Shown piece by piece: positions 1 through 8,958 of a DNA stretch of 64,000 bases; the first letter of the stretch is position 1, and every line of letters begins with the position of its first letter. The position numbers and the translations under genes are program-made. The DNA comes from Roseibium alexandrii DFL-11. Its GTDB lineage: Bacteria; Pseudomonadota; Alphaproteobacteria; Rhizobiales; Stappiaceae. The notes under the pieces are model-generated. The model was given only the letters and a program-made list of their open reading frames with translations, did no database searches and was not told the DNA's origin. The stretch is from positions 62,001 to 126,000 of the forward strand of contig NZ_CM011002.1 of NCBI RefSeq assembly GCF_000158095.2. Direction: 5' to 3'.

Positions 1-560
1 TCCGCGATCGTTTCGGCAGCAACCGAAACGCCGTGATTGCCCATTATCAGGATCGGTTTGTTGCCGAGCGTCTCGGCAATCCGCCGTCCTTCTTCAGCCT
101 CATCCGCCATGCCGCCAAAGCCGAGATCAACAGCAACCTTGCCGAAGAAGCGGGCCGTGTTGAGATCGATCGGCTTCATCGACGGATCTTGTAGCGTTGC
201 CAGCGCTGTCGCGTTTGGAGGATGGACGTGAAACAGCACTTTCACCGCCGGGTTGAGCCGGTGCACCGTCCCGTGAATGCACCATGCGCTCGGGTCCGGT
301 GCGTCTGGCGTTTCCACGATGCTGTCGTCATTGGCATCCAGAAGCTGGAGATTGCTGGCTGTCACTTCGGAAAAGTGCCGCCATTTCCGGTTCATCAGAA
401 ATTTCGTACCGTCTTCCGAGACGGCTGCACTAAAGTGATTGCCGACGCCTTCGTGCCAGCCGAACTCCACCGCCAGCCGGAAGGCCGCTGCCAGGTCTTC
501 CCGCAGTCTTTGTTCCGATTGTTGATCAGCGCTTGGGGTCAGGGGTGTCACCACGCTCAT
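1..560 (-). CDS. Class II aldolase/adducin family protein (3' end outside window)
   Basis: The gene reads leftward from an ATG at 560 and runs off the window edge after about 186 residues, so the C-terminus is missing. Family features visible are a VLFHVHPP segment near residue 110 (the HxH zinc pair) and a MGNHG segment near the cut end (third metal histidine). This family uses zinc for aldol cleavage or decarboxylation of small sugars and hydroxy-acids; the substrate cannot be read from the sequence. The start overlaps the stop of the upstream dioxygenase gene by four bases (ATGA), so the two are translationally coupled and probably act in one catabolic route controlled by the divergent LysR gene. 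Confidence 0.85.
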   Translation of the reverse strand, partial: MSVVTPLTPSADQQSEQRLREDLAAAFRLAVEFGWHEGVGNHFSAAVSEDGTKFLMNRKWRHFSEVTASNLQLLDANDDSIVETPDAPDPSAWCIHGTVHRLNPAVKVLFHVHPPNATALATLQDPSMKPIDLNTARFFGKVAVDLGFGGMADEAEEGRRIAETLGNKPILIMGNHGVSVAAETIA

Positions 561-1687
561 TTGAACCGTCCTTCTCCGGATAGGATCCTGTAGGTTGACC
601 GCAGCTCTCCCCGGTCGGTGTAGCACCCCCGCAAATGACGCTCCCCGCTGGTCGCCGAGTAAGCAACACGCCCGTGAACGATCCGGTGATTGTCAAAGAC
701 GATACATTCACCGGCATTCAAACGGAACCGCATCACGTATTTCTCGTCGCGCATCATCCGTCCAAACCGGCAAAAGGCGGGATAGTAGGCGTCCAATGCT
801 TCTTGCGGCAGGTCGAAAATATCTTCGTGGTGCTGGCTGATCGTGACACCGGAAATGTTTCCGTAGTCGTCGAGCTCAATCACATGCTGACGGGCGCGCA
901 TGTCGAACGTGTCGTGCTCGCAGTAATAGGGAATATCGGTTTCCACCAGCAGCTTGAAGTCGTCCGGGTAGGCAGCCCGGAAATCCTCGGCAACCGCCAG
1001 ACCGTCGACAAAAATGCTGTCGCCGCCCTCAACCGAGTTCGCCCGGCAGTGGAGATACTGGATACCCGGCGCGAACTCTTCCGATGGCAGATCCGTGTGC
1101 AGCGGCAGGGCCTTGGACGTAAAGGCGAGATTTGTAGGCTTGATATGCGTCTTCACCTCGAACGTATGGCCGAAATAGCTCGGCCGTACATATCCGAGCA
1201 GGCCAGCCAGATCAGTCAGCCCTGCATCCGTATTCGGCATGCCGGTGATCAGCGAAACGCCATCAGTCAGCATCGCTCCGGCCCAGGTCTTGCGCGCATC
1301 AGCGTCTGATGCGACTGATCCGTATTCAAACCGGGCCATGTTTGCATAATGATCTGCAAACCAGGATTTTCTCGGCAGATTGGCCGGGTCGGGGCGCTGT
1401 TGGGCTTTGGCATATTGCACAAGCTGCGCCATCGGGATCGCTGAGCGGTGCTCAGCTCCCTGCCACTGGATTTCTAGGTGATCACCGGCAATGGCCGCAG
1501 TTTGCGCTTTCGGTTCTTCTGCAAGCGCGAAGATATCATTGACCCGTTCCCGTGTTTCGGGATCGAAGGAAGCCGGCTCATTGTCCTTCAGCCAATAGTA
1601 ATTGAAATAAGCGAGGCGTCCGTCCGGCAATGGCACATCCAGTCCCTTTTCGCGCAGAAGCACGCCTTCTTCACCCGTCCCGAGCAT
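557..1687 (-). CDS. TauD/TfdA-type 2-oxoglutarate dioxygenase, gamma-butyrobetaine hydroxylase-like
   Basis: A 376-residue non-haem Fe(II)/2-oxoglutarate dioxygenase. The iron triad is visible as H197-T-D199 (in LPLHTDLPSE) and H338 (in RIVHGRVAY), with R353 in ERHLRGCYTD placed to bind 2-oxoglutarate. Residues 1-90 form the small N-terminal domain typical of butyrobetaine and trimethyllysine hydroxylases, and the length agrees with that group. These enzymes hydroxylate quaternary-ammonium substrates in the cytoplasm, for example in carnitine synthesis. The neighbouring aldolase may cleave the hydroxylated product, as hydroxytrimethyllysine is cleaved in carnitine synthesis; that link is inference. 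The gene is first in a two-gene operon divergent from the LysR regulator. Confidence 0.82.
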   Translation of the reverse strand: MLGTGEEGVLLREKGLDVPLPDGRLAYFNYYWLKDNEPASFDPETRERVNDIFALAEEPKAQTAAIAGDHLEIQWQGAEHRSAIPMAQLVQYAKAQQRPDPANLPRKSWFADHYANMARFEYGSVASDADARKTWAGAMLTDGVSLITGMPNTDAGLTDLAGLLGYVRPSYFGHTFEVKTHIKPTNLAFTSKALPLHTDLPSEEFAPGIQYLHCRANSVEGGDSIFVDGLAVAEDFRAAYPDDFKLLVETDIPYYCEHDTFDMRARQHVIELDDYGNISGVTISQHHEDIFDLPQEALDAYYPAFCRFGRMMRDEKYVMRFRLNAGECIVFDNHRIVHGRVAYSATSGERHLRGCYTDRGELRSTYRILSGEGRFK

Positions 1688-1829
1688 TTTTCGTTCCTAT
1701 AAATTAATCGCGCAATGCGTAGTGGCTTCCACGACTGGAAATGAAAACCCATGTTCTCATCCAGCCAGTTAGAAGAAAATTGCGCTTGCAGAACTGATTT
1801 GAAAAGATCATAAAAAACGAACTTGAGTT

Positions 1830-1846
1830 AAGTTACGGATTAACTT
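1830..1846. promoter_or_regulatory. Inverted repeat, probable LysR-type operator
   Basis: AAGTTA, five bases, TAACTT: a perfect 6-bp inverted repeat with T-N11-A geometry, nine bases upstream of the LysR ATG in the divergent intergenic region (1688-1854). Its position suggests autoregulation and control of the dioxygenase operon. No binding data are available. Confidence 0.5.
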
Positions 1847-1854
1847 GATAGCGA

Positions 1855-2754
1855 ATGGACCGCTTGCCGCCACCCCGTCTCCTGCGTGTGTTTGAAATCG
1901 TCGACCGGATGGGCGGGGTCAAACACGCGGCGCAAGAGCTCAATGTTTCGCTGCCTGCGGTCAGTCAGGCGCTGCGCCATCTAGAGAACCACATCGGGAC
2001 ATCACTGTTCGACAGAAGTACACGCCCTGCGAGCCTAACCGAAGCCGGCCAGATTCTACTGAAGGCGGTTCAGGACAATCGTGAGAGGCTTGTGGAGGCG
2101 CTCACCGACATTCAAGCTCTCGAATCGGCGGCAAACACGGTCACCGTTGCTTGCACCATGGGATTTGCCACCTATTGGCTGATGCCGAGGCTTGAGGCCT
2201 TTTACCGCGATCATCCAGACATCGTCGTCAATGTCCAAACTATCCCGCATGAAGTGCCTGCCCTCGGACCGGGCACGGACATTGCCATGCGCTACGGAGA
2301 TGGCAGTTGGACAGATGGCACCGTGCATCTTCTTTTTGAAGAGCGTGTCGAGCCGGTCTGTGCGCCGGGGCTAGCAGCGCGGATCAGTGAGGAAGGCGGG
2401 AGCCTTGCGTCCGCCTTCCTGATCCATGTCGAGGTGGCCGACAAGCGCTGGATTTCCTGGCCGCAATATTTTTTCAGGACGAGTCAAAAGGCCAATGGAT
2501 CTGCGAAGGGATTGAGGTTTTCTAACTATGTCCAGGCAACACAGGCAGCGCTCTCCGGTCACGGTATCATGCTCGGCTGGCGGTCGATCACCGGGGACCA
2601 GGTGGCCAAGGGCCTGTTGGTGCCGGTAAGCCTACCAGCGTACCGGCCGCCGGATGCCTATTACGCTGTTCTTTCCGGTAGATCCAAGAATGCGGAAACG
2701 GCTGACGTGGTGGTCAATTGGCTGAAACATACCGCACACACGGAGACGCTTTGA
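1855..2754 (+). CDS. LysR-family transcriptional regulator (GcvA-like)
   Basis: A 299-residue regulator. Residues 5-65 form the winged helix-turn-helix (PPPRLLRVFEIV, then the recognition helix in ELNVSLPAVSQALRHLE), followed by a linker helix and a periplasmic-binding-like effector domain. The opening PPPRLLRVFE and the GTSLFDRSTRP segment resemble the GcvA subgroup. It is divergent from the dioxygenase/aldolase operon across 167 bp that contain a LysR-type inverted repeat, so it probably controls that operon and itself in response to a pathway metabolite. The effector is unknown. Confidence 0.88.
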   Translation: MDRLPPPRLLRVFEIVDRMGGVKHAAQELNVSLPAVSQALRHLENHIGTSLFDRSTRPASLTEAGQILLKAVQDNRERLVEALTDIQALESAANTVTVACTMGFATYWLMPRLEAFYRDHPDIVVNVQTIPHEVPALGPGTDIAMRYGDGSWTDGTVHLLFEERVEPVCAPGLAARISEEGGSLASAFLIHVEVADKRWISWPQYFFRTSQKANGSAKGLRFSNYVQATQAALSGHGIMLGWRSITGDQVAKGLLVPVSLPAYRPPDAYYAVLSGRSKNAETADVVVNWLKHTAHTETL

Positions 2755-2816
2755 AGCCAGCGCACAACAGCCACTATGCGGTCGATTGAAGGTGAATAAT
2801 ACCGCTCCTAACGACT

Positions 2817-3440
2817 CTATCTGCTGGCGGTTGCGAGTGCTGCTCCGCACCCAACAAACAAGCCGCCGGTGATCCGGCGGACCCAACGCACGCGCCGGGC
2901 AGATGTCAGGAACTGGCGCATATGACCTCCAGCGAAGGCGATGGCCGCGTGATTGGCAAAACACAGAGCCGCATAGGTGACCGACAGAATGGTGATCTCG
3001 GCGAGATTAATGCCGCCTTTGGACATGAATTGAGGGAACAGTGCGGTGATTACCAGAATTGCCTTGGGGTTTGTGACAGAGACGAAAAACGCCTCAAGGA
3101 ACAGCTTCATCGGGCTTTTGCGCGGCGTGAGAGCGCCGTCCTGCACTTGAAAGCTGGACCCGTCTCGCAGGATTTTGATGCCAAGGAAGACCAGATAGAC
3201 CGCACCTATGATTTTCAGAACTGTGAAGGCAACGGCAGAGGCCGCCATCAGCGCGCCAAAACCGAAAGCGACCGCGTAGCCGATCACGATCAGGCCCATC
3301 ATGTTCCCGGTCGCTGAAGCGAGTGTGGCGTTGCGGCCAAACCGCAGGGTGTTGGAAATTGCCAGCATGACGGCGGGGCCGGGACTGATTGCCGGCAAAA
3401 GTGAAACGGCAACGAACATAAGCCACAGTTCAAATGGCAT
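2817..3440 (-). CDS. LysE/RhtB family amino-acid exporter
   Basis: A 207-residue inner-membrane protein with the family's opening (MPFELWLMFVAVSLLPAISPGP), whose SPGP motif is diagnostic, and about six hydrophobic segments. Members export amino acids or homoserine lactones using the proton gradient. The C-terminal GGLFVGCGAALA segment is also typical. It lies 44 bases downstream of the HD hydrolase gene on the same strand, so it may be transcribed from the pdxJ side. The substrate is not predictable from sequence. Confidence 0.9.
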   Translation of the reverse strand: MPFELWLMFVAVSLLPAISPGPAVMLAISNTLRFGRNATLASATGNMMGLIVIGYAVAFGFGALMAASAVAFTVLKIIGAVYLVFLGIKILRDGSSFQVQDGALTPRKSPMKLFLEAFFVSVTNPKAILVITALFPQFMSKGGINLAEITILSVTYAALCFANHAAIAFAGGHMRQFLTSARRVRWVRRITGGLFVGCGAALATASR

Positions 3441-3486
3441 CTGAAATCTCTTTCTTTAATCGGGACAGGGCCCAAACGCGGATGGC

Positions 3487-4074
3487 TCAGGGTGTCAGGT
3501 GACCTGCCTGAACGGCGCGGTCGAGGAGGGACTGGGCATAAGCCCAAAGGGCAGGAAAGGGAGCAAGTTTTGCTTCCTTTTTCTTCCGGATGTCGTCAAC
3601 GGACATGGGCTCATGAACCGGCGTGTCCTGCTCTGATGCGAAGACAAGCAGCATCGGATGCAGCACATCCATCGCATTGGCAAAACGAGCTTCTTTGGTC
3701 TCGTTGGCTTCAAACTCGTGCCACAACGCCTTGAAATCATGCGACTGTTGGCTCGGCAGCAAGGCGAAGATCTTTTCCGCGGCGGCCTGTTCCTGAATGG
3801 CGATGGCCTGGTGGTTGTCTTCCGTCACCCAGTGATCGCCAGCGTCAATCTCGACCAGATCATGAACCGCCAATAGCTTCAGGACATGATGAATGTTGGT
3901 CCCTGGTTCCGCGTGTTCTGCAAGGGTCAAGGTCTGCAGGATGACGTGCCAGCAATGCTCGGCGGTCGTCTCGCGCCGGCTGCCATCTGAGACCAGATTG
4001 AGCCGGATGACATCTTTCAGCTTGTCGGTTTCCAGCAGGAACGCAACTTGCCGCACCAAATCATCCGAAGACAT
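3487..4074 (-). CDS. HD-domain hydrolase, YfbR/5'-deoxynucleotidase-like
   Basis: About 195 residues with HD-superfamily metal motifs: AEHCWHV (first His), LLAVHDLVEIDAGD (the HD pair and the following acidic residues), and a downstream Asp in FANAMDVLHP. Small proteins of this type, such as YfbR, remove phosphate from deoxynucleoside monophosphates. An in-frame TTG lies three bases upstream, but the ATG at 4074 overlaps the TGA of pdxJ and is the better start. Coupling to pdxJ suggests co-expression; a role in vitamin B6 phosphate turnover is possible but unproven. Confidence 0.82.
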   Translation of the reverse strand: MSSDDLVRQVAFLLETDKLKDVIRLNLVSDGSRRETTAEHCWHVILQTLTLAEHAEPGTNIHHVLKLLAVHDLVEIDAGDHWVTEDNHQAIAIQEQAAAEKIFALLPSQQSHDFKALWHEFEANETKEARFANAMDVLHPMLLVFASEQDTPVHEPMSVDDIRKKKEAKLAPFPALWAYAQSLLDRAVQAGHLTP

Positions 4075-4823
4075 CAAAGCTCGCCCATGGCCGTGCGGAA
4101 TCGTCTGACGCTCTCCGCAAAGCCGTAGACGAGGGCGTCTGCGGTAAACCCGTGACCGATCGACATCTCGCGGATGAACGGTGCCCGCTGCAACAGAGCC
4201 GGGATATTCTCGACTGTCAGATCGTGTCCCGCGTTGACACCAAGACCGGCAGCCTTGGCTGCTTTGGCGGTTGCAGCAATCTTGTCCAGTTCCTTGGCGG
4301 CGAGGTCTGGTGTGTCATAACAGGCACCATAAGGACCGGTATAAATCTCAATCCGTTCTGCGCCGATGCGAGCGGCATGATCCGGATCTGCCGGATCTGG
4401 ATTGCAGAAGAGGGAAACGGTCACCGCCCATTCTTTTGCGGCTGCAATAGCGGTTTCCAGGAGACCAATGTCCTTGGAAAAATCCCAGCCGTGGTCCGAA
4501 GTGGTTTGGTCTGGGTCGTCCGGCACGAATAGCACTTGTTCCGGCCGGGCTTCCTCCACAAGCTTCATGAAGTCCGGTGATGGATACCCTTCCAGGCACA
4601 ACTCCTTGTTTGGGAAGCGCTCTTCGATCAGTTCGGCAAGCTCGAAGACGTCCGTCTTGCGGATATGGCGCTCGTCCGGGCGTGGGTGCACGGTGATGCC
4701 CTTTGCGCCAGCTTCCATGGCGATGGCCGCCAGACCGGCAACACTGGGCCAAGGCAGATCACGGCGGTTGCGCAGCATGGCAACAGCGTTGACATTGACG
4801 GACAGGCGCGAGACGGCACTCAT
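4074..4823 (-). CDS. pdxJ: Pyridoxine 5'-phosphate synthase PdxJ
   Basis: 249 residues, a TIM barrel of the usual length for PdxJ. It condenses 1-deoxyxylulose 5-phosphate with 3-amino-2-oxopropyl phosphate to pyridoxine 5'-phosphate, the last step of the DXP-dependent B6 route. Typical segments are RLSVNVNAVAMLRNRR at the N-terminus, GITVHPRPDERHI, FVPDDPDQTTSDHGWDF and GLGVNAGHDLTVEN. The ATG at 4823 has a weak AGG-type ribosome site. It is first in a probable pdxJ-HD-lysE unit; two inverted repeats lie upstream of its start. Confidence 0.95.
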   Translation of the reverse strand: MSAVSRLSVNVNAVAMLRNRRDLPWPSVAGLAAIAMEAGAKGITVHPRPDERHIRKTDVFELAELIEERFPNKELCLEGYPSPDFMKLVEEARPEQVLFVPDDPDQTTSDHGWDFSKDIGLLETAIAAAKEWAVTVSLFCNPDPADPDHAARIGAERIEIYTGPYGACYDTPDLAAKELDKIAATAKAAKAAGLGVNAGHDLTVENIPALLQRAPFIREMSIGHGFTADALVYGFAESVRRFRTAMGEL

Positions 4824-4870
4824 GAGACGATAACCTGGTTGAGGTGGTTGGCAGATTGAGTCAACTCGTT

Positions 4871-4937
4871 ATGACTTTTGCGAAAGATTGTTCCAAAAGT
4901 CATTGAAGTCAAACAAGATATTGTCCCTAGTGACAAT
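4871..4937. promoter_or_regulatory. Two inverted repeats between pdxJ and the EamA gene
   Basis: The first repeat is ATGACTTTT (4871-4879) and AAAAGTCAT (4895-4903), nine perfect base pairs across a 15-base gap. The second is ATTGTC (4920-4925) and GACAAT (4932-4937), with outer partners TCAAAC and GTTTGA. Both lie in the 237-bp divergent region and could be operators for pdxJ or the transporter. The regulator is unknown. Confidence 0.4.
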
Positions 4938-5060
4938 GTTTGAGCGAGGAATTATGCCGCAGGCTCACGGGTCTGCAAGTCTGGCTTGTCCTTGAAAAAG
5001 CCGATAGAACGAAAAGCCTTACCAATTTTTTTTGCTTCATAGATTCAAAGGTTTCAGATC

Positions 5061-5957
5061 GTGTCGGCAAACAGTCTTTCCGCACCCATGTCGGCCAATT
5101 TGCGCGGCAGTCTGTTCATGATCCTTGCAATGGCATTGTTTGCCGTTGAGGACATGTTCCTGAAAGCCGCATCGGTGGTTCTGCCGGTTGGTGAAATTCT
5201 GATACTGTTTGGATTCGGCGGTGCCGTTGTTTTTGGCGGTTTGGCCCTGAAACGCGGTGAGGCATTGGTCCCGCGCGATGTCTTCACACCGGTCATGGGG
5301 GTGCGATTCGTCTTTGAGCTGACCGGGCGCCTGTTTTACGTCCTGGCGCTGGCCCTGACCCCCCTGTCATCCACGACGGTGATCCTGCAGGCCACACCGA
5401 TCTTTGTCGTACTTGGGGCCATGATCTTCTTTGGCGAGCGGGTTGGCTGGCGCCGTTGGGCCGCGATCATCATCGGTCTGATTGGTGTCCTGATCGTGTT
5501 ACGGCCGGGCGCGGACAGTTTCACGCCGCTGTCGATGCTGGCGTTCATTGGAATGCTGGGGTTTGCAGGCCGGGATCTCGCTAGCCGAGCAGCGCCGAAG
5601 TCACTGAGCACAGCGCTTCTCGGGTTTTATGGCTTCATCACGTTGATCATCGCCGGTGTGTGCTATTCAATATGGGCCGGCGAGGGGCTTGTTTGGCCGG
5701 ACAGGCCGAGCGGTACCTATGTGGCTTTTGCGGTTTTCTCAGGTGTTTTTGCCTACAGCAGTTTGATGCTGGCCATGCGCACCGGAGACGTTTCGATCGT
5801 CACGCCCTTCCGCTATTCCCGCCTCTTGTTCGGCGTCGGCCTCGGCGTGGTCTTTTTCGGTGAGCATCTGGATGCTCAGACCTTGCTTGGCTGTGCGGTG
5901 ATCGTCTTTTCTGGGCTGTTTATTCTGTCACGGGGCAGAGCGGCGCATGCCGGCTGA
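5061..5957 (+). CDS. EamA/DMT-family transporter
   Basis: A 298-residue inner-membrane protein with about ten hydrophobic segments in two EamA repeats (roughly residues 20-150 and 165-290). Segments such as LTPLSSTTVILQATPIFVVLGA and the end of each repeat (FFGERVGWRRW, FFGEHLDAQTLLG) are typical of the drug/metabolite transporter superfamily. The GTG at 5061 follows AAAGG; an in-frame ATG at 5088 lacks an obvious ribosome site but is also possible. Substrate unknown. Confidence 0.88.
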   Translation: MSANSLSAPMSANLRGSLFMILAMALFAVEDMFLKAASVVLPVGEILILFGFGGAVVFGGLALKRGEALVPRDVFTPVMGVRFVFELTGRLFYVLALALTPLSSTTVILQATPIFVVLGAMIFFGERVGWRRWAAIIIGLIGVLIVLRPGADSFTPLSMLAFIGMLGFAGRDLASRAAPKSLSTALLGFYGFITLIIAGVCYSIWAGEGLVWPDRPSGTYVAFAVFSGVFAYSSLMLAMRTGDVSIVTPFRYSRLLFGVGLGVVFFGEHLDAQTLLGCAVIVFSGLFILSRGRAAHAG

Positions 5958-5979
5958 GCTCTGCACCGAAGCTTCGCTG

Positions 5980-7125
5980 TCAGAGCTGAATGTTCAATTG
6001 TGACATTATGGACGCCTTCATATTCCCCATTTCCGTAGAAATTTGATTGGTCTGAGAATTCAACATATTAAGGTCGATCTCGTAGAATACCGTGCTCGTC
6101 GAAAGGTTTTTGAACTCGTTACTGAGTTGCGTCAGGTTTGACTCTAGTGTTCTGGTCTTGAAGACAACATCCTTTAAATCGACGCCCCATTTGATTTTCT
6201 CGAACTTACAGAGAGTAAATTTGAAATCCGTCATCAGGAAGTTCAAATCGATGGATGTTGAAACATTTAGGGAGGCACTCGCCCGGTAGCTGAGACCTCC
6301 AGCGAAATAGAGGGAAAGATTGCTGCCGCGAAAGATCGTTCTGGCGTTGCCCCACGTGTCGTTCAATGTATCGGATCGGACGACATTGGTTTGCGTTCCA
6401 TCGACATGGGTTGTCTTGGATCCATGCGCGTGTGTGACAATGTCTTTTGCTTCCAGGAATGCGTTTGAGTTCCCCTCGTTTGCTATGATTTCGACGCCTT
6501 TTTCGCCCGAGGTGTTTTTGTCGGACGGGACAAAGTTGTCACTGGTAGCAGCGCCTGAGTGAAGGCTCACCTTCTTGGTGGCAGCGACGGAGAATTGATC
6601 GCCGGTTTCAGTGGTGATCGGGCCTGTATCCGCGGTGATGACAATCTCATTCCCGCAATGGATGTCTACCAGATCGGTTGTTTCGACAAAGAACTTCTCA
6701 TCGGACTTGATCAAAACCCGGCCGTCACAAGCCATTGTAATGCCGCAGCTCTGCGCAGCCCTTGGACCGGCTGCATTCTTGTAGACGCCATCGCCCGCCT
6801 CACTCGCAATGTGACGGGATGGGTAATACGCCGCCACTCCGTTATCCGACTGTGCGCTTTCTTCCTCGATGTCCGAATAGGACCCGAGCCGTAGAAATGC
6901 TCCCGGCTTGGTCACGCAATCCGTATCATCTTCTTCCTTCTGGTGCGAAGGAACAAAGAAGTACTGATATCGCGTGAGAGACTGTGTGGGGTTTTGCGGG
7001 GAGAGGTCGTCCGTCTCAAAGGGCAGTATTGTTGCGGAGTTGGCTGAACCTTCATCGACTTGTGCCTGCGGCCAATCCATTGCCAGGGCCATGACGCTCT
7101 CCCGTATCCTGTTTAACGGATCCAT
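5980..7125 (-). CDS. Unrecognised repeat-rich protein, paralogue of the 7410-8540 gene
   Basis: 381 residues, no family I can name. The N-terminal third carries YQYFFVPSHQ and FLRLGSYSDIEEE. The middle is built of short alternating hydrophobic strands (GRVLIKSDEKFFVETTD, EIVITADTGPITTETGDQF) like a beta-solenoid. A GVEIIANEGNSNAFLE segment follows, then a GGLSYRASASLNVSTSIDL segment, then a helical tail. The strand-and-turn pattern resembles the beta-helical part of VgrG-like spike proteins, but no gp27/gp5 core, LysM or signal peptide is visible. Every block recurs in the same order in the neighbouring gene, so this is a tandem duplication. Function unknown. Confidence 0.72.
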   Translation of the reverse strand: MDPLNRIRESVMALAMDWPQAQVDEGSANSATILPFETDDLSPQNPTQSLTRYQYFFVPSHQKEEDDTDCVTKPGAFLRLGSYSDIEEESAQSDNGVAAYYPSRHIASEAGDGVYKNAAGPRAAQSCGITMACDGRVLIKSDEKFFVETTDLVDIHCGNEIVITADTGPITTETGDQFSVAATKKVSLHSGAATSDNFVPSDKNTSGEKGVEIIANEGNSNAFLEAKDIVTHAHGSKTTHVDGTQTNVVRSDTLNDTWGNARTIFRGSNLSLYFAGGLSYRASASLNVSTSIDLNFLMTDFKFTLCKFEKIKWGVDLKDVVFKTRTLESNLTQLSNEFKNLSTSTVFYEIDLNMLNSQTNQISTEMGNMKASIMSQLNIQL

Positions 7126-7409
7126 TTCCGTGTGACTGGATAGGTGTGCATCGGCGCGTCCAGCTACAAATTAAACATAGTTTAGAAAGCCCGGTGAGAA
7201 ACTCAAACCAGACCAGCGTCGCTGGGATTTTGGTTGGGTTCGTTGGGTTTTCTCAGCACCGCTGTTTGGGATCATGATGGCGTATAGAGGTCAGCCTCAA
7301 GTTTGATGACTTCTGCAAACGCAGCTGCGCCTCGCACCTAAAACCCTGCCCGGAAGGCCCGCCATCCGTTTTCCCACCCGAACGACACTTGGCGATTGGA
7401 TTTGAAATG

Positions 7410-8540
7410 CTAGATCTGCGCCGTCGAAGCGATTTTGGCTTCCCAGAAGGCGATCAGCGATTTCACGTTTCCAATACTTGCAGTGACGACCTCCGACTCT
7501 GCTTTGGTCGCGGTACTGCCCACGCAAACGGCATCAGACCGCGCCCGTGTTGCGGTGGTTTCCGCTTCTACCGCAACATTTTTTGACTTGAACATGGACG
7601 ATTTGACTTCGAGAATGGTTTTTGTCATTTCCACTCCGGTAATTCCAACGTCAAACAAACCAATGTTAACGTCGAGTGCTGTTGCAACATTTAGCGACGC
7701 TGCGGCTCTGTAAGAAAGGCCAGCACCAAAATACAATTCAAAAAACGTGCCACGGAAAATAGATGTGTTGTGGCCCCAAATATCCTCAAAGTTGTCGGCC
7801 CGCATGATGGTCGAGTTGTCTTCGGTGATGTCGGCTGTGCTTGTTCCGTTGACCTGCAGGAAGAGTGAGTTGCCCTCAATATAGACATCGGAGTTTCCAT
7901 CGTTCGCGATGATCTCGATGCCTTTGTCTCCTGAGTTGTTGACACCTCTGGCGGTGTAGGTATCAGGGTCTCCAACACCTGAGCGCACGCTCACCTTCTT
8001 TGTGGCCTTCACTGTAAACTTGTCACCGGACGTGCTGTCTATTGAGCCATTCACTGTGACAAGGGCAATGTTCTCGTCACTCTGGACATGGATTTGATCC
8101 GCTGCATGCACGTAGATCTTTTCGCCGGACCGCAGAAGCACGCGCCCGTCGCAGGCCATTAAAATCCCTTGCCGCTTTATGACTTCATTGTTTTCGCCAT
8201 TCGTCTGTTTGCCTGGTGCATTCTGGTGGGCTTTGGCACTGGTTTCATCGGAGATATGCTGGGTCGGATAAACCTCGGACTGGACAGCGTGCAAAGATCC
8301 CTGACTTTTGCCCAGATTTGCATTCTCCGGTTCCTCCAAATCCGAGTATCCACCAAGTCTCAGTACGGCGCCCAAGCCCGTGTCGTCGGTTGTGGTGGCA
8401 GCAGAACCGAAGTCTTTTGGCACATAGAAATAGGTGTATGTGTTTTGATAGTGGGAACCGGAGTCCGTTTCTTCCAGCGTTTTGTCGGTGTTGCTGATTA
8501 CTTCGCGGATTTTCGTGATTTCGTCTGAAGTAAGGGTCAC
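7410..8540 (-). CDS. Unrecognised repeat-rich protein, paralogue of the 5980-7125 gene
   Basis: 376 residues from a GTG at 8540 preceded by GGAAGGA. It matches the downstream gene block by block: YTYFYVPKDF, AVLRLGGYSDLEEP, GILMACDGRVLLRSGEKIYV, SGDKFTVKATKKVSVRSG, KGIEIIANDGNSDVYIEG and GAGLSYRAAASLNVATALDV. The shared ACDGRVL(I/L)(K/R)S core and shared repeats suggest the same fold, possibly a right-handed beta-solenoid. The C-terminal 70 residues are Ala/Thr-rich and helical. No signal peptide or membrane segment is visible. 284 bases separate the two genes. I do not recognise the family and propose no function. Confidence 0.72.
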   Translation of the reverse strand: MTLTSDEITKIREVISNTDKTLEETDSGSHYQNTYTYFYVPKDFGSAATTTDDTGLGAVLRLGGYSDLEEPENANLGKSQGSLHAVQSEVYPTQHISDETSAKAHQNAPGKQTNGENNEVIKRQGILMACDGRVLLRSGEKIYVHAADQIHVQSDENIALVTVNGSIDSTSGDKFTVKATKKVSVRSGVGDPDTYTARGVNNSGDKGIEIIANDGNSDVYIEGNSLFLQVNGTSTADITEDNSTIMRADNFEDIWGHNTSIFRGTFFELYFGAGLSYRAAASLNVATALDVNIGLFDVGITGVEMTKTILEVKSSMFKSKNVAVEAETTATRARSDAVCVGSTATKAESEVVTASIGNVKSLIAFWEAKIASTAQI

Positions 8541-8913
8541 GGGTCATCGTCCTTCCCAGAACATGTCTAAGCGGCCGGCGCTTGTTATAAATTGAGGCCT
8601 AGTAAGGATTGTATCTTCCCTTAGGCGGAAAACAATAATTCAGCTGAAAATAATCGAGCATAGCTGGTAAATTGTGCAAATTTTGAATGTATTTTAGCTG
8701 TGACTTTCAGGAAATCTTGCCTGTGTTTGAACGCATTTGCGTAAGGTGGGAGATCGTTTCTGATTGTCAACGGCTGTATCTGCCCATCGTCTACACGGCC
8801 TAGATCAACAAGTCGGTTTAAACGTCACCACTCTTTTCCAACCATCCAGAGGAAGGATGAGTGCTTGGGGAGTTTTGTCTTGTCAGCAGCGACCCATTGG
8901 AGATATGAGATAT
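8541..8913. other. Intergenic region without recognisable gene
   Basis: An AT-rich stretch between the GTG of the repeat protein and the Zur box. I see no coding region with a ribosome site and no RNA gene; it presumably holds the divergent promoters. Confidence 0.5.
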
Positions 8914-8931
8914 GTAACGTAATAACATTAC
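8914..8931. promoter_or_regulatory. Zur box (zinc uptake regulator operator)
   Basis: GTAACGTAATAACATTAC is an imperfect 18-bp palindrome (7 of 9 pairs) differing by two bases from GTAATGTTATAACATTAC, the alphaproteobacterial Zur-type sequence as I remember it. It ends 27 bases before the COG0523 GTPase start, where bound Zn-Zur would block transcription. Zur control of this gene class is well documented; here it is inferred. Confidence 0.75.
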
Positions 8932-8958
8932 AGTTCAACATGACATAATGGAGAGCTC

